Shown piece by piece: positions 40,150-50,360 of a stretch of 64,000 nucleotides of DNA. The first letter of the stretch is position 1, and every line of letters begins with the position of its first letter. This DNA is from Martelella alba (GTDB taxonomy: Bacteria > Pseudomonadota > Alphaproteobacteria > Rhizobiales > Rhizobiaceae): contig NZ_VHLG01000003.1 of the NCBI RefSeq assembly GCF_006516955.1, positions 434,001-498,000 on the forward strand, given 5' to 3'. The notes under the pieces were generated by a model, which was not told where the DNA came from, ran no database searches, and was given only the letters and a program-made list of their open reading frames with translations. The position numbers and the translations under genes were made by a program.

Positions 40150-40797
40150 GACGATCTTCTGCGTCTCATTCAGTCCGAAGCCCTTTCCAAACACCGCCCT
40201 CTCACCCTCCATCCGGACCTTGCCCTCGGCGAAGCGCTTCAGTGCTGCCGGGTAGAGCTGGTGCTCGACGGTGAGGATGCGGGCGGCGAGCGTTTCGGCG
40301 TCGTCGCCGGGGAGGATCGGCACGGCGGCCTGGCCGATGACCGGGCCTTCATCCATGCCTTCGGTGACGAAATGCACTGTGCAGCCAGCAATCCGCATGC
40401 CGGCATCGATGGCGCGTTGATGCGTGTGGAGGCCCGGGAAAAGCGGCAGAAGTGACGGGTGGATATTGATGATCCGTCCTTCATAGGCGCGGATGAAATC
40501 GCCGGAGAGAATGCGCATAAAGCCGGCAAGGCAGATGATGTCCGGATTGAGGGCTGCCAGTGCTGTCAGCATGGCGGCTTCGTGGGCGGCCTTGCTGTCG
40601 AACTGCTTTCGCGGGAAGGCGAAGGTTTCAAGGCCAAGCGCTGCTGCTTTTTGCAGGCCTCCTGCGTCGGGCTTGTCGGCAATGACAGCGACGATTTCGG
40701 CCGGAAAATCCGGCGACTGACAGGCTTCGGCAAGCTTCACCATATTGGAGCCGCTTCCGGAAATAAAAACGACAACCCGTTTTTTCGACCCGCTCAT
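40141..40797 (-). CDS. purN: Phosphoribosylglycinamide formyltransferase
   Basis: 218 residues. It adds the formyl group from 10-formyl-THF to GAR in purine synthesis. N-terminal [19 protein letters not shown] phosphate loop, the active-site Asn/His block [17 protein letters not shown] and the loop [18 protein letters not shown] with the catalytic Asp. The start ATG overlaps the purM stop (ATGA), so the two are translationally coupled. Confidence 0.97.
   Translation of the reverse strand: MSGSKKRVVVFISGSGSNMVKLAEACQSPDFPAEIVAVIADKPDAGGLQKAAALGLETFAFPRKQFDSKAAHEAAMLTALAALNPDIICLAGFMRILSGDFIRAYEGRIINIHPSLLPLFPGLHTHQRAIDAGMRIAGCTVHFVTEGMDEGPVIGQAAVPILPGDDAETLAARILTVEHQLYPAALKRFAEGKVRMEGERAVFGKGFGLNETQKIVSF
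40145..40170. terminator. Stem-loop at the convergent ends of the KAP gene and purN
   Basis: Perfect nine-base arms AATGAGACG / CGTCTCATT with an eight-base loop. It overlaps the KAP stop codon and encodes the C-terminus of PurN. No T-run. Confidence 0.4.
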
Positions 40798-41867
40798 AGG
40801 TTGATCATGCCCTTATAGACCGTTCCGGCTATATCGCCGCTGCGTGGCACGATCTGACCAAGCCTGAAGGCGGTTTCACCTTCATCGGTCAGAACCGCAA
40901 GCACGACATCAAGCTTGTCTGCGGGGCAGACGCCAATCATGCCGACGCCGCAATTGAAGGTGCGCAGCATTTCCGCAGGCGCCACGCCGCCAGTGCGCGC
41001 CAGCCATGAGAAGACGGCTGGAACCGGAATGGACGCAAGGTCAATCTCGGCGGAAAGATGGGCAGGCAGGACGCGCGGAATATTTTCCGGGAACCCACCA
41101 CCGGTGATATGGGCCAGTGCCTTGATGCCGCCGGTCTGGCGGATGGCCGCCAAAAGCGGCTTCACATAGATTTTGGTCGGCTCCAGCAGGGCTTCGCCGA
41201 AGGTCTTGCCCGGCGCGAACGGGGCGGGGGCCAGCCAGCCGATATTGGCCAGTTCGGCAATGCGGCGCACCAGCGAAAAACCGTTGGAGTGAACACCGGA
41301 TGAGGCCAGCCCAAAGATCACATCGCCCACCGCGAGGTCTTCTGACGGCAGCAGGGTGCCGCGTTCGGCAGCCCCTACGGCAAAGCCGGCAAGGTCATAA
41401 TCGCCCTTGGCATACATGCCCGGCATTTCGGCGGTTTCGCCGCCGATCAGTGCGCAACCGGCCTGGCGGCAACCTTCGGCAATGCCTTCAACAATGGCAG
41501 CGCCCTGATCGGGATCGAGTGCGCCGGTTGCGAAATAATCGAGGAAGAACAGTGGTTCAGCGCCTTGCACCACCAGGTCGTTGACGCACATGGCGACGAG
41601 ATCGACACCGACCGTATCATGCTTGCCGGCTTCGATCGCGACCTTGAGCTTGGTGCCGACACCGTCATTGGCGGCAACGAGAACCGGATCGGAAAAACCG
41701 GCGGCCTTGAGGTCGAACAGGCCGCCAAAACCGCCGATCTCGCTGTCGGAGCCAGGGCGGCGGGTCGATTTGACCGCGGGCTTGATCTTTTCCACCATCA
41801 GGCTTCCGGCATCGATATCAACACCGGCATCACGATAGGTCAGTCCGTTCTTTCTCGTATCGGTCAT
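40794..41867 (-). CDS. purM: Phosphoribosylformylglycinamidine cyclo-ligase (AIR synthetase)
   Basis: 357 residues. It closes the imidazole ring to give AIR. Family blocks: [61 protein letters not shown] and [16 protein letters not shown]. Start chosen at MTDTRKNG (41867), preceded by GAGGGA. First gene of purM-purN. Confidence 0.97.
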   Translation of the reverse strand: MTDTRKNGLTYRDAGVDIDAGSLMVEKIKPAVKSTRRPGSDSEIGGFGGLFDLKAAGFSDPVLVAANDGVGTKLKVAIEAGKHDTVGVDLVAMCVNDLVVQGAEPLFFLDYFATGALDPDQGAAIVEGIAEGCRQAGCALIGGETAEMPGMYAKGDYDLAGFAVGAAERGTLLPSEDLAVGDVIFGLASSGVHSNGFSLVRRIAELANIGWLAPAPFAPGKTFGEALLEPTKIYVKPLLAAIRQTGGIKALAHITGGGFPENIPRVLPAHLSAEIDLASIPVPAVFSWLARTGGVAPAEMLRTFNCGVGMIGVCPADKLDVVLAVLTDEGETAFRLGQIVPRSGDIAGTVYKGMINL

Positions 41868-41983
41868 GGGCGCATCCCTCATGAAAATATCAGAAGTGGG
41901 CATTGCATGGCGCGCAAGGTGTTGCAAGAGCGCGACCGCATTCGCAGGGCGATATTGACAGTTTGAAAGGCGCTTTTGCGGCT

Positions 41984-42439
41984 TCAGCGGGCAAAATCAG
42001 CGGATTGGCCTCTTTTTGCCGCCAGTCGCAGTCCGGCGCGCATATTGGCTGTCAGAAGAGTAAGCTGTATCAGCCCGGCCGCAATCTCAAGGAACTGGAC
42101 GGTTACAAAGGCCAGGTCGAACTGCTGCGCTTCGGCTTTGTGGTCAAGATAGATTGCAGCCGGCAGGAGGATCAACACGCCATTGGCGGCGATCAGGCGC
42201 ATGCGGATCAGCTTGGCCCGGATTGCCGGTCCCTTCATCCTTCGCGCCAGCGACAGTCCGGACGTGCCTGTGATGATCAAGAGCGGTATCAGCAGGGCAA
42301 TGCCGAACAGGATGGCACGCTTGACGCCCGGCACGGCGGTCTGGCCGATCAACAGTTCGCTCGTCAGCGTTGCTGTCAGAAACATGGCGACGAGCAGCAT
42401 CGCGCCGCCGCCTGCAAGGCGGTGAGCAATTTTGGGCAT
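41984..42439 (-). CDS. Small integral membrane protein
   Basis: 151 residues with four hydrophobic segments and a basic C-terminus; no family recognised with confidence. It sits 23 bases after the MarR gene on the same strand and is probably its operon partner and target. Transport or resistance cannot be shown. Confidence 0.65.
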   Translation of the reverse strand: MPKIAHRLAGGGAMLLVAMFLTATLTSELLIGQTAVPGVKRAILFGIALLIPLLIITGTSGLSLARRMKGPAIRAKLIRMRLIAANGVLILLPAAIYLDHKAEAQQFDLAFVTVQFLEIAAGLIQLTLLTANMRAGLRLAAKRGQSADFAR

Positions 42440-42462
42440 GATATGGTCCTCCCGGTCTCGGT

Positions 42463-42918
42463 CTATTGCGCTGGAAGGGGTGTCTTTTGAAGCGTTTCAC
42501 CGAGCTTTTTAAGGGTTGTCAGTGTCGTTTGAAGGTCTTCGCCGGCAATGGTTTCGACCAGCGCATCGGCCCAGATGGTTTCAAGCGCCATCACCCGGGC
42601 ATAGGTCGTGGCCCCCAGCTCTGTCAGAATGTAAAAGGGTGAACGCATATTGCGCGGATTGGCGCGGGCCTCGATCATCTTCTCTTCCACGAGAAGATTG
42701 ATCTGTCGCTGCACCCCTTGACGGGTCATGCCCATCATGTCGCCGATCTGCGGCGCAGTCGGCCTTTCCGTTGAAAGCGCGATGGCGCCGAGGATCTGCC
42801 AGCGTGTGCTGGTCAGGCCGAGTGGCTCGCTGAGGCGGTTGCCCTTGTCGATCAGCGCACCGTTGAGATGAAAGATGGCCAGCATGATGGCGGTCGCTGT
42901 GTCTGACTTTTCAACCAT
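42463..42918 (-). CDS. MarR-family regulator
   Basis: 151 residues. Winged helix in LTSTRWQILGAIALSTERPT, then MMGMTRQGVQRQINLLVEEKMIEARANPRN. It is the first gene of a two-gene unit with the membrane protein at 41984. It is likely autoregulatory, with operators in the 43 AT-rich bases upstream (TATTGTCTTGTTGGAAACTT region). Ligand unknown. Confidence 0.88.
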   Translation of the reverse strand: MVEKSDTATAIMLAIFHLNGALIDKGNRLSEPLGLTSTRWQILGAIALSTERPTAPQIGDMMGMTRQGVQRQINLLVEEKMIEARANPRNMRSPFYILTELGATTYARVMALETIWADALVETIAGEDLQTTLTTLKKLGETLQKTPLPAQ

Positions 42919-43170
42919 CTCGTTGCTTCCATGTTTGGTAAAATATTGTCTTGTTGGAAACTTATTACCAATATTCTGACTTTGTCAACAGATGCTCTTT
43001 GACGCGCTCCCCGCGGAAGGCCCTTGGCCGCAGCGCGAAAGCTCTGTTTGTGCACACTGTCCACAGCCTTGCCGTTGTCTCGCCGTATTCCTTTGTCGCA
43101 GCCGATAAGGAGTGTTGGAAGGGGCCGGGTTTGCCGGTATAAGCCAGACAGGTTGATCGGGGAGTTTTCC

Positions 43171-44316
43171 ATGTCGGAACGCATGACGGGCGCAGGCCTG
43201 AAAAGACAGATTTATTTCTGGCTGCTATTTGCCGTTGGTGTCGCCATTTTCCTGTTTGTGTTCCGCAGCATTTTGCTGCCCTTCGTCGCTGGCATGGCGC
43301 TTGCCTATTTCCTTGATCCCCTGGCGGACCGGCTGGAGCGGATGGGGCTTGGACGCGCCACGGCGACCAGTCTGATCATGCTCTTGTTTATTGTGCTGTT
43401 CATCGCCGTCTTGCTGGTGGTCATTCCACTGCTTGTCAGCCAGGCGGCAGAGGTGGCGCAGAAGCTGCCGCAATATGTCGCCCAGCTTGAGCACTTTGTG
43501 CAGACTTCGCGGCTGCATAATCTTGTTGACTGGGGCAATAGCCAGATTTCCGAGTTGAGCCAGAATATCGGCAAGGTGCTCTCAAGCGGCGTTTCCTTTG
43601 CCGGCACGCTGTTTGGCGGCATCTGGAGTTCGTCGATGGCGGTCATCAATGTGGTGTCCTTCGTCGTTCTGACGCCGGTTATCGCCTTTTATCTTCTGCT
43701 CGACTGGGACCGGATGATTGCCAAGCTCGATCGCTGGACGCCGCGTGCCTATGTCAAGGATGTGCGGTATCTGACAACGGAGATCAACAAGGTCATTTCC
43801 GGTTTTGTCCGCGGGCAGGGCTCGCTCTGCATCATTCTTGGTGTGTATTATGCCGGTGCGCTGTCGCTTGCGGGGCTCAATTTCGGGGCTCTGATCGGCC
43901 TTTTCGCTGGCTTTGTCAGCTTTATTCCCTATCTCGGTTCGTCATCGGGCTTTGTTTTGTCGATGGGCGTGGCGCTGGTGCAGTTCTGGCCGGAATATGG
44001 CCGTATCGCCATCGTGCTCGGCATCTATCTTTTCGGTCAGTTTCTTGAAGGCAATGTGCTGCAACCGAAGCTGGTCGGGTCGAGTGTGCGGCTGCATCCG
44101 GTCTGGCTGATGTTCGCCCTGTTTGCTTTCGGCGTCCTGTTCGGCTTTGTCGGTCTTCTGGTTGCTGTTCCCGTATCGGCGGCTGTTGGCGTTCTGGTGC
44201 GCTTTGCCATTGACCGGTATCTCGAAAGCGATCTTTACTGGGGTGACAAGGAACAGAGAATTGCCGCCACGGATCTGGCCGATGGCCAGGAGGGAAAGGC
44301 TAAGGGCAAGCCCTGA
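43171..44316 (+). CDS. AI-2E family (PerM-like) membrane protein
   Basis: 381 residues with eight or so membrane helices: IYFWLLFAVGVAIFLFVF, then LLPFVAGMALAYFLDPLADRLERMG, and the family's C-terminal GNVLQPKLVGSSVRLHPVWLMFALFAFGVLFGFVGL. The family includes putative autoinducer exporters and Na+(Li+)/H+ antiporters; the substrate is not known here. The ATG follows GGGGAG. hdaA starts two bases after its stop, so they are one operon. Confidence 0.9.
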   Translation: MSERMTGAGLKRQIYFWLLFAVGVAIFLFVFRSILLPFVAGMALAYFLDPLADRLERMGLGRATATSLIMLLFIVLFIAVLLVVIPLLVSQAAEVAQKLPQYVAQLEHFVQTSRLHNLVDWGNSQISELSQNIGKVLSSGVSFAGTLFGGIWSSSMAVINVVSFVVLTPVIAFYLLLDWDRMIAKLDRWTPRAYVKDVRYLTTEINKVISGFVRGQGSLCIILGVYYAGALSLAGLNFGALIGLFAGFVSFIPYLGSSSGFVLSMGVALVQFWPEYGRIAIVLGIYLFGQFLEGNVLQPKLVGSSVRLHPVWLMFALFAFGVLFGFVGLLVAVPVSAAVGVLVRFAIDRYLESDLYWGDKEQRIAATDLADGQEGKAKGKP

Positions 44317-44317
44317 A

Positions 44318-45007
44318 ATGGAAAAGCGCAGTCTGCAATTGCCACTTGATCTTGGTGCTCACGAAATGTCGGGGCGCGATGATCTTCTGGTGTCGCCGTC
44401 GTTGGCGCCTGCGGTGGAAATCATCGATCATTGGCCGGACTGGCCGGGACCGGTTGTTGTGCTTGTCGGCCCACCAGGATCCGGCAAATCGCACATTGCC
44501 AATATCTGGCGTCTTTTGAGTGGCGCAACCGATGCCGGTGCCGCGGTCGTCTCCGGTCGGGTGCTGACGCCGGCCAAGGCTTTTCTGGTTGAAGATGCCG
44601 ACCGGATCGGCATTGACGAAACGGCGCTGTTCCATCTCATCAATACGGTGCGCCAGCATAAAAGCCATCTGCTTTTGACCGCGCGCGGCATGCCATCATC
44701 ATGGAGGGTGAAGCTGCCGGATCTGCGCTCGCGTCTTGCTGGCGCCACGATCGTGGAAATCGGCGCCCCGGATGATGTGCTGTTATGGCAGGTCGTGTTT
44801 AAACTGTTCGCCGATCGCCAGATTGAGGTGGATGACCGGGTTGTCGCCTACATTATCGCGCGCATGGAGCGCTCGCTGGAGGCGGCACGGCTTATCGTTG
44901 AGGCAATCGACCGGCATGCTCTGGCAAAGGGCAGGCGGATTACGCGGGCTCTGGCGGCTGAGGTGATGGAAACGCTTGACCTCGACCACGACCGCAAGGA
45001 GCCTTGA
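44318..45007 (+). CDS. hdaA: DnaA-related regulatory protein HdaA
   Basis: 229 residues, a short DnaA/Hda AAA+ protein. Walker A VVLVGPPGSGKSHIANIW; sensor-type AFLVEDADRIGIDETALFHLI; C-terminal SLEAARLIVEAIDRHALAKGRR block. It lacks a DnaA DNA-binding domain. In alphaproteobacteria HdaA acts with the sliding clamp to inactivate DnaA-ATP; the N-terminal QLPLDLG resembles a clamp-binding motif. The start at 44318 follows the perM stop directly. Confidence 0.9.
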   Translation: MEKRSLQLPLDLGAHEMSGRDDLLVSPSLAPAVEIIDHWPDWPGPVVVLVGPPGSGKSHIANIWRLLSGATDAGAAVVSGRVLTPAKAFLVEDADRIGIDETALFHLINTVRQHKSHLLLTARGMPSSWRVKLPDLRSRLAGATIVEIGAPDDVLLWQVVFKLFADRQIEVDDRVVAYIIARMERSLEAARLIVEAIDRHALAKGRRITRALAAEVMETLDLDHDRKEP

Positions 45008-45067
45008 ACGCGGCGCAAGTGCACGCATTCAGTGTCCAGCGGCTGCTTTGGACGTGAGAGTGGCATT

Positions 45068-45085
45068 CTGTCATCGTTCCGTCGC
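45068..45085 (+). promoter_or_regulatory. Possible Pho box upstream of ppk
   Basis: CTGTCAT-CGTT-CCGTCGC, with a perfect first half and a degenerate second half relative to CTGTCATnnnnCTGTCAT. It lies 57 bases before the ppk start. Confidence 0.3.
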
Positions 45086-45141
45086 CAAGTTCGGGTAGTC
45101 GGTTGCAAGAGTTGAATGTTTGGAGAGGTTGACTTTAGCTT

Positions 45142-47325
45142 ATGGAAAACACGGCTTCGATGATGTCTGGCGATGGTTTTACCGGTGGTGGCGAGGATTT
45201 GCGCACAAGTCCGCAGCGCTTCGTCAATCGCGAATTTTCCTGGCTGCAGTTTAACCGCCGTGTGCTCGAGGAAACCCTCAATCCGGCGCATCCGCTGCTG
45301 GAGCGGGTCCGCTTCCTCTCCATTTCGGCGGCCAATCTCGATGAATTCTTCATGGTCCGTGTGGCCGGGCTGGAAGGTCAGGTGCGGCAGGGCGTGACGA
45401 TGATCTCCGCCGATGGCAAGACGCCCGCAGAACAGCTTTCCGATATTCTGCGCGAAGTCGATAATCTGCAGATGGAGCAGCAGGCGGCCCTTGCCGTTCT
45501 GCAGCAATACCTGACCAATGAAGGCATCCAGATCGTTCGCCCGGGCGCCCTTTCCGAAGAGGACCGGATCTCGCTGACGAGTGAATTCGAACAGGGGATC
45601 TTTCCGGTTCTGACGCCGCTGTCGATTGATCCGGCCCATCCTTTCCCCTTCATTCCCAATCTCGGATTCTCCATGGGGCTGCAGCTGGTCAGCCGTGTCG
45701 GCCGCAACCCGATGAATGCGCTTCTGCGCATGCCGCCGGCACTGAACCGCTTCGTCCGCCTGCCGGATATCGACGGTGTCATCCGCTTCATCACCATGGA
45801 AGATCTGATCGGCATGTTCATTCACCGGCTCTATCCGGGCTATGAGGTGCAGGGTTACGGCACGTTCCGCATCATCCGCGACAGTGATATTGAAATCGAG
45901 GAAGAAGCCGAAGATCTGGTGCGCTATTTCGAGACGGCGCTGAAGCAGCGTCGCCGCGGCTCGGTGATCCGCGTCGAGACGGATTCGGAGATGCCGGCTT
46001 CGCTGCGCCGTTTCGTGGTGGAGGAACTTGGTGTTGGTGAAGATCGTGTTGCGGTTCTACCCGGGCTTCTGGCGCTCAACACCTTGTCGGAAATCACCAA
46101 GGTGCCGCGGCTGGATCTCCTGTTCAAGCCGTTCAACCCGCGCTTTCCCGAGCGGGTGCGTGAGCATGTCGGCGACAGTTTCGCCGCCATCCGCGAAAAG
46201 GACTTTGTGGTTCACCACCCTTATGAATCTTTCGACGTTGTGGTGCAGTTCCTGATCCAGGCTGCGCGTGACCCGAATGTTCTGGCGATCAAGCAGACGC
46301 TTTACCGCACCTCCAATGACAGCCCGATCGTGCGGGCGCTGATTGATGCGGCAGAAGCTGGCAAGTCAGTGACGGCGCTGGTGGAACTGAAGGCGCGCTT
46401 CGATGAAGAGGCCAATATCCGCTGGGCGCGCGATCTGGAACGCGCCGGCGTGCAGGTGGTCTTCGGCTTCGTTGAACTGAAAACCCATGCCAAGCTTTCC
46501 ATGGTGGTCCGGCGCGAAGACGGCAATCTGAGGACCTATTGCCATCTGGGCACCGGCAACTATCACCCGATCACGGCGAAGATCTATACGGACCTGTCCT
46601 ATTTCACCTGCAATCCGAAGATTGCCCATGACGTGGCGGAAGTGTTCAACTTCATCACCGGTTATGGTGAGCTGGAAGAGAATATGAACCTCGCCGTCTC
46701 GCCCTATACGCTGCGGCCGCGCATCCTCCAGCATATCGAGGAGGAGATTGAGCATGTGAAGAACGGTCTGCCCGGCGCGATCTGGATGAAGATGAATTCG
46801 CTGGTCGATCCGAAGATCATCGATGCACTTTACCGCGCCAGCGGCGAAGGCGTCGAGATTGACCTGGTGGTGCGCGGCATCTGCTGCCTCAGGCCGCAGG
46901 TTCCGGGTTTGTCGGAGAATATCCGCGTCAAGTCGATTGTCGGCCGCTTCCTTGAGCACAGCCGTATTTACTGCTTTGGCAATGGCCACGGTCTGCCGTC
47001 GGAAAATGCCCGAGTCTATCTCGGTTCGGCCGATCTGATGCCGCGCAATCTCGACCGGCGGGTCGAAGTGATTGTTCCGTTGACCAATCCGACTGTGCAT
47101 GAACAGGTGCTCTCACAGATCATGCTGGGCAATGTGATTGACAACCAACAGAGCTACGAGATACTCCCGGATGGTACTTCCCGCCGGATCGAACCGCGTG
47201 AGGGCGAGGAGCCGTTCAACGCGCAGGAGTATTTCATGACCAATCCCAGCCTTTCCGGCCGTGGTGAGGCGTTGAAATCAAGTGCGCCAAAGCTGATCGC
47301 CGGACGTATGTCCGGCCCACAATAG
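45142..47325 (+). CDS. ppk: Polyphosphate kinase
   Basis: 727 residues, PPK1 type. It polymerises ATP gamma-phosphate to polyphosphate. N-terminal [18 protein letters not shown], head region, and the two C-terminal phospholipase-D-like domains. The autophosphorylated His is in [15 protein letters not shown] and the second His in [26 protein letters not shown] lies 13 bases before the ATG. ppx follows 13 bases later; together they control polyphosphate. Confidence 0.96.
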   Translation: MENTASMMSGDGFTGGGEDLRTSPQRFVNREFSWLQFNRRVLEETLNPAHPLLERVRFLSISAANLDEFFMVRVAGLEGQVRQGVTMISADGKTPAEQLSDILREVDNLQMEQQAALAVLQQYLTNEGIQIVRPGALSEEDRISLTSEFEQGIFPVLTPLSIDPAHPFPFIPNLGFSMGLQLVSRVGRNPMNALLRMPPALNRFVRLPDIDGVIRFITMEDLIGMFIHRLYPGYEVQGYGTFRIIRDSDIEIEEEAEDLVRYFETALKQRRRGSVIRVETDSEMPASLRRFVVEELGVGEDRVAVLPGLLALNTLSEITKVPRLDLLFKPFNPRFPERVREHVGDSFAAIREKDFVVHHPYESFDVVVQFLIQAARDPNVLAIKQTLYRTSNDSPIVRALIDAAEAGKSVTALVELKARFDEEANIRWARDLERAGVQVVFGFVELKTHAKLSMVVRREDGNLRTYCHLGTGNYHPITAKIYTDLSYFTCNPKIAHDVAEVFNFITGYGELEENMNLAVSPYTLRPRILQHIEEEIEHVKNGLPGAIWMKMNSLVDPKIIDALYRASGEGVEIDLVVRGICCLRPQVPGLSENIRVKSIVGRFLEHSRIYCFGNGHGLPSENARVYLGSADLMPRNLDRRVEVIVPLTNPTVHEQVLSQIMLGNVIDNQQSYEILPDGTSRRIEPREGEEPFNAQEYFMTNPSLSGRGEALKSSAPKLIAGRMSGPQ

Positions 47326-47338
47326 TAGCCGGGTCTCA

Positions 47339-48859
47339 ATGGTGGAATCTGAAGCACAGGGACGGCTTCCGGGCATTTCCCCTGTCTCCGTGGTCGATAT
47401 CGGATCAAACTCTGTTCGTATCGTCATTTATGAGGGATTGTCGCGCTCGCCGACAATCCTGTTCAACGAAAAGGTCCTGTGCGGGCTTGGACGTGGCATT
47501 GCCGTCTCCGGCAAGATGGATGAGGACGGGGTGGAGCGGGCGCTGAAAGCGCTGAAACGCTTCGCGGCACTTTCCCGTCAGGCCGGTGCGGTGAAAATGT
47601 ATGTGCTGGCCACCGCTGCTGCCCGCGAGGCGTCGAACGGGCCGGGTTTTATTTCGGCCGCAGAAGCAATCCTTGGTGAGGAAATTCGCGTTCTCACAGG
47701 CCGCGAGGAAGCGCTTTATTCCGCCTATGGCATTATCTCCGGCTTTTTCGAACCGGACGGGATTGCTGGCGATCTCGGTGGTGGTTCGCTGGAGCTCGTC
47801 GACATTTCCGGCAATGCCTCAGGGCAGGGGATCACGCTGCCGCTCGGTGGCATCAGGCTTTCAGAACTGTCAGAAGGTTCACTAGTCAAGGCGCGTGCCT
47901 TTGCCCGTAAGCAGGTCAAGAAGGTTGAATTTCTTGAGACCGGCAAGGGCCGCATCTTTTATGCTGTCGGTGGTACCTGGCGTAATATTGCCCGCCTGCA
48001 TATGGAAATGACCGGCTATCCGTTGACCATGATGCAGGGCTATGAACTGCCGACGGAAACTGTTCTTGCCTTTCTTGACCGGATTGGTGAGGACGAGGAC
48101 CAGAAGGATCCGGCCTGGTCTGTCATCTCCAAGAACCGCCGTCAGCTTTTGCCTTTCGGTGCCATCGCCATGCGCGAAGTGCTGAATATCATGCAGCCGA
48201 AAAGCGTCTGTTTTTCCTCGCAGGGCGTGCGCGAAGGCTGGCTCTATTCGCTTCTGAATGTCGAAGAGAAACGGCAGGATCCGCTGATCGTGGCCGCGCA
48301 GCAGCTGGCGATCCTCAGAGCACGCTCGCCGCGTCACGCCAGCGAGATTGCCGAATGGACCGGCCGCATGGTGCGGCGCTTCGGCATTGAGGAGACCGTG
48401 GAGGAAATGCGTTACCGCGAGGCGGCCTGTCTGCTGGCAGATATTAGCTGGCGGGCCCATCCTGATTTTCGCGGTCCCCAGTCGCTGAATGTGATCGCCC
48501 ATTCCTCGCTGGTGGGTATCACCCATCCTGGCCGCGTGTTCATCGCCCTGGCCAACTACTACCGTTTTGAAGGGTTGCGTGACGATCACATGACCGATGG
48601 TCTTGTGGCGATCACGACACCGACCTTTCTCGAACGGGCCAAGCTTCTGGGCGGGCTCCTGCGGGTGGCCTATCTCTTCTCCGCCTCCATGCCCGGTATC
48701 GTCGGCGATCTGGATTTCGTGCCGAGCCAGAACCCGGATCTCGATCTGGAACTGGTGGTGCCGGAAAGATACGCCGATTTCGTCGGCGAACGTGTCGAGG
48801 GCCGGTTGCAGCAGCTGGCCAAGCTGACCAATAAACGGCTGGCCGTTGCCAGCGCCTGA
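47339..48859 (+). CDS. ppx: Exopolyphosphatase / Ppx-GppA phosphatase
   Basis: 506 residues of the ASKHA fold. Phosphate 1 loop VVDIGSNSVRIVIYEG, then GAVKMYVLATAAAREASNG and phosphate 2 AGDLGGGSLELVDI. The C-terminal HD-like part continues with RYREAACLLADISWRAHPDFRG-type residues. It hydrolyses polyphosphate from the ends or pppGpp. It is the second gene of ppk-ppx. The terminator hairpin pair and element B follow. Confidence 0.93.
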   Translation: MVESEAQGRLPGISPVSVVDIGSNSVRIVIYEGLSRSPTILFNEKVLCGLGRGIAVSGKMDEDGVERALKALKRFAALSRQAGAVKMYVLATAAAREASNGPGFISAAEAILGEEIRVLTGREEALYSAYGIISGFFEPDGIAGDLGGGSLELVDISGNASGQGITLPLGGIRLSELSEGSLVKARAFARKQVKKVEFLETGKGRIFYAVGGTWRNIARLHMEMTGYPLTMMQGYELPTETVLAFLDRIGEDEDQKDPAWSVISKNRRQLLPFGAIAMREVLNIMQPKSVCFSSQGVREGWLYSLLNVEEKRQDPLIVAAQQLAILRARSPRHASEIAEWTGRMVRRFGIEETVEEMRYREAACLLADISWRAHPDFRGPQSLNVIAHSSLVGITHPGRVFIALANYYRFEGLRDDHMTDGLVAITTPTFLERAKLLGGLLRVAYLFSASMPGIVGDLDFVPSQNPDLDLELVVPERYADFVGERVEGRLQQLAKLTNKRLAVASA

Positions 48860-48877
48860 CGGTTGTTTTCGGACCTG

Positions 48878-48904
48878 AAAAAAGCCCGGGTGTCGCACCC
48901 GGGC
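48878..48904 (-). terminator. Left flanking hairpin of element B, probable terminator of the dehydrogenase gene
   Basis: GCCCGGGTG / CACCCGGGC stem with a three-base loop; six Ts follow on the minus strand. Confidence 0.8.
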
Positions 48905-48912
48905 TGAGCTTG

Positions 48913-49104
48913 CTGACAAAGTCTAAGCCCCTCTCTAACGTCATGCCTGTGCTTGTCACAGGCATCCAGCCGACGCGCGTCCGCGCGGCGAAAGACTCCG
49001 CTTATTCAAATCCTTAAGAGTATGGATCCCCGTGACAAGCACGGGGATGACGACGGAGGCAATGGCTATTCTACCCCAAACAGACAAGCTGAATGGCTTT
49101 GTCA
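48913..49104. repeat. Intergenic palindromic element, copy B (inverted relative to copy A)
   Basis: 192 bases bounded by TGACAAA and TTTGTCA. The reverse complement aligns with copy A at 2816-3010. It holds palindromes at about 48943-48964 (ATGCCTGTGCTTGTCACAGGCAT) and 49024-49049 (GGATCCCCGTGACAAGCACGGGGATGA). Flanked on both sides by the same hairpin stem. It lies between the convergent ppx and dehydrogenase genes. Confidence 0.87.
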
Positions 49105-49113
49105 GCAGGCTGA

Positions 49114-49138
49114 GCCCGGGAGTTACACCCGGGCTTTT
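49114..49138 (+). terminator. Right flanking hairpin of element B, probable terminator of ppx
   Basis: GCCCGGG / CCCGGGC stem with a seven-base loop, followed by four Ts on the plus strand. Confidence 0.75.
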
Positions 49139-49144
49139 CGCGTA

Positions 49145-50137
49145 TCAGCGGCGCTTGTGCAGGCCGGTATCGGCATCGCGCATGGCGGACTGGATGAAGG
49201 AGATCGAAGCGTTGAGCTTTTCCGTTTCCCACGCATTGAGCGTGACCGGCAGCTGGCGCAGTATACCCTCGCGACCGATCATGCAGGGCATGCTGAGCGC
49301 GACATCGCCATCATGGCCATACTGGCCGGACAGTGTCGTTGAGGCAGGATAGATACTGCGCTCGTCGAGAAGGACCGCACGCGCCATGGTGATTGCCGAT
49401 TGCGCCACGCCCGCATTGGTCCAGCCCTTGCCGTTCAGAACATCATAGGCTGCCGAAATAATCTTTGCCTTGACCACATCCGGATCGGAAATATCCGCAG
49501 CGGGTTCAAGATAGTCATTGAGCTGGGCGAAAGGAATACCGGCGACATTGACATGGCTCAGAACCGGGAAGGCGGTGCTGCCATGTTCTCCCATCATGAA
49601 GCCGGTCACCGATTTCGGGTCGATCTGATAGGTCTCGGCGATGAGTTTGCGCAGCCGCGCTGAATCCAGCATCGTGCCGGTGCCGAAAACGCGGCCCTTG
49701 GGGTAGCCGAATTCGTTCTCGGCGATATAGACCATGGTATCGAGCGGATTGGTGATCAGAATGACGATTGCATCGCGGGTATATTGCGTGATGCCGGCCA
49801 TGACCTCGCGAATGACGGCGCAATTGGTTTTGGTCAGCGTGGTGCGGTCCGGTTCGCCCTTGGGATCGTTCGGATCCGGCATAACGCTTGGGCCTGCTGC
49901 AACGATGATGACATCGGCATCTGCGCATTGTTCATAACCGCCGGAGGTGACCGTGACATTGGTCATATAGGTGAGTGCGGTGGCCTGGGCCTGATCGAGC
50001 GCCTCGCCAAAGGCTACATTCTTCAAAATGTCGATCACGCCGATCTCGGCAAACAGGCCGATTTTCATGGCATCGGCCAGGACATAGGAACCGACATGTC
50101 CAACACCGACGACGACGAGCTTGTTCTTGTGCATCAT
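49145..50137 (-). CDS. L-lactate/malate dehydrogenase family protein
   Basis: 330 residues. NAD loop KLVVVGVGHVGSYVLADAM, then NPLDTMVYIAENEFGYPKGRVFGTGTMLDS and the catalytic His loop MGEHGSTAFP. In the substrate loop the sequence PNDPKGEPDRTTLTKTN lacks the usual Gln-Lys-Pro-Gly order, so the preferred 2-hydroxy acid cannot be told. Probably reversible NAD-dependent oxidation of lactate or a branched 2-hydroxy acid. Convergent with ppx; single gene. Confidence 0.85.
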   Translation of the reverse strand: MMHKNKLVVVGVGHVGSYVLADAMKIGLFAEIGVIDILKNVAFGEALDQAQATALTYMTNVTVTSGGYEQCADADVIIVAAGPSVMPDPNDPKGEPDRTTLTKTNCAVIREVMAGITQYTRDAIVILITNPLDTMVYIAENEFGYPKGRVFGTGTMLDSARLRKLIAETYQIDPKSVTGFMMGEHGSTAFPVLSHVNVAGIPFAQLNDYLEPAADISDPDVVKAKIISAAYDVLNGKGWTNAGVAQSAITMARAVLLDERSIYPASTTLSGQYGHDGDVALSMPCMIGREGILRQLPVTLNAWETEKLNASISFIQSAMRDADTGLHKRR

Positions 50138-50360
50138 TTTCTCTTCGTATTTTACGCAGCTGAGCCCGGCGGACCACGCACCACCGCGCGTCGGGCTTTC
50201 AGCCTTTGCCGTCTTCAGTCAGGCGGCTTGCTGTTCGGGAACTGACGGGTGAGCGAATGCCATCCGGGCCTGACGATCAGGTCGGGGGGAACCTAGCACA
50301 GTGCGGGCGCGACAACATTGACTATTCAGGAATTTTGCGCGTTTGCCGGCGGGCGGGCTT

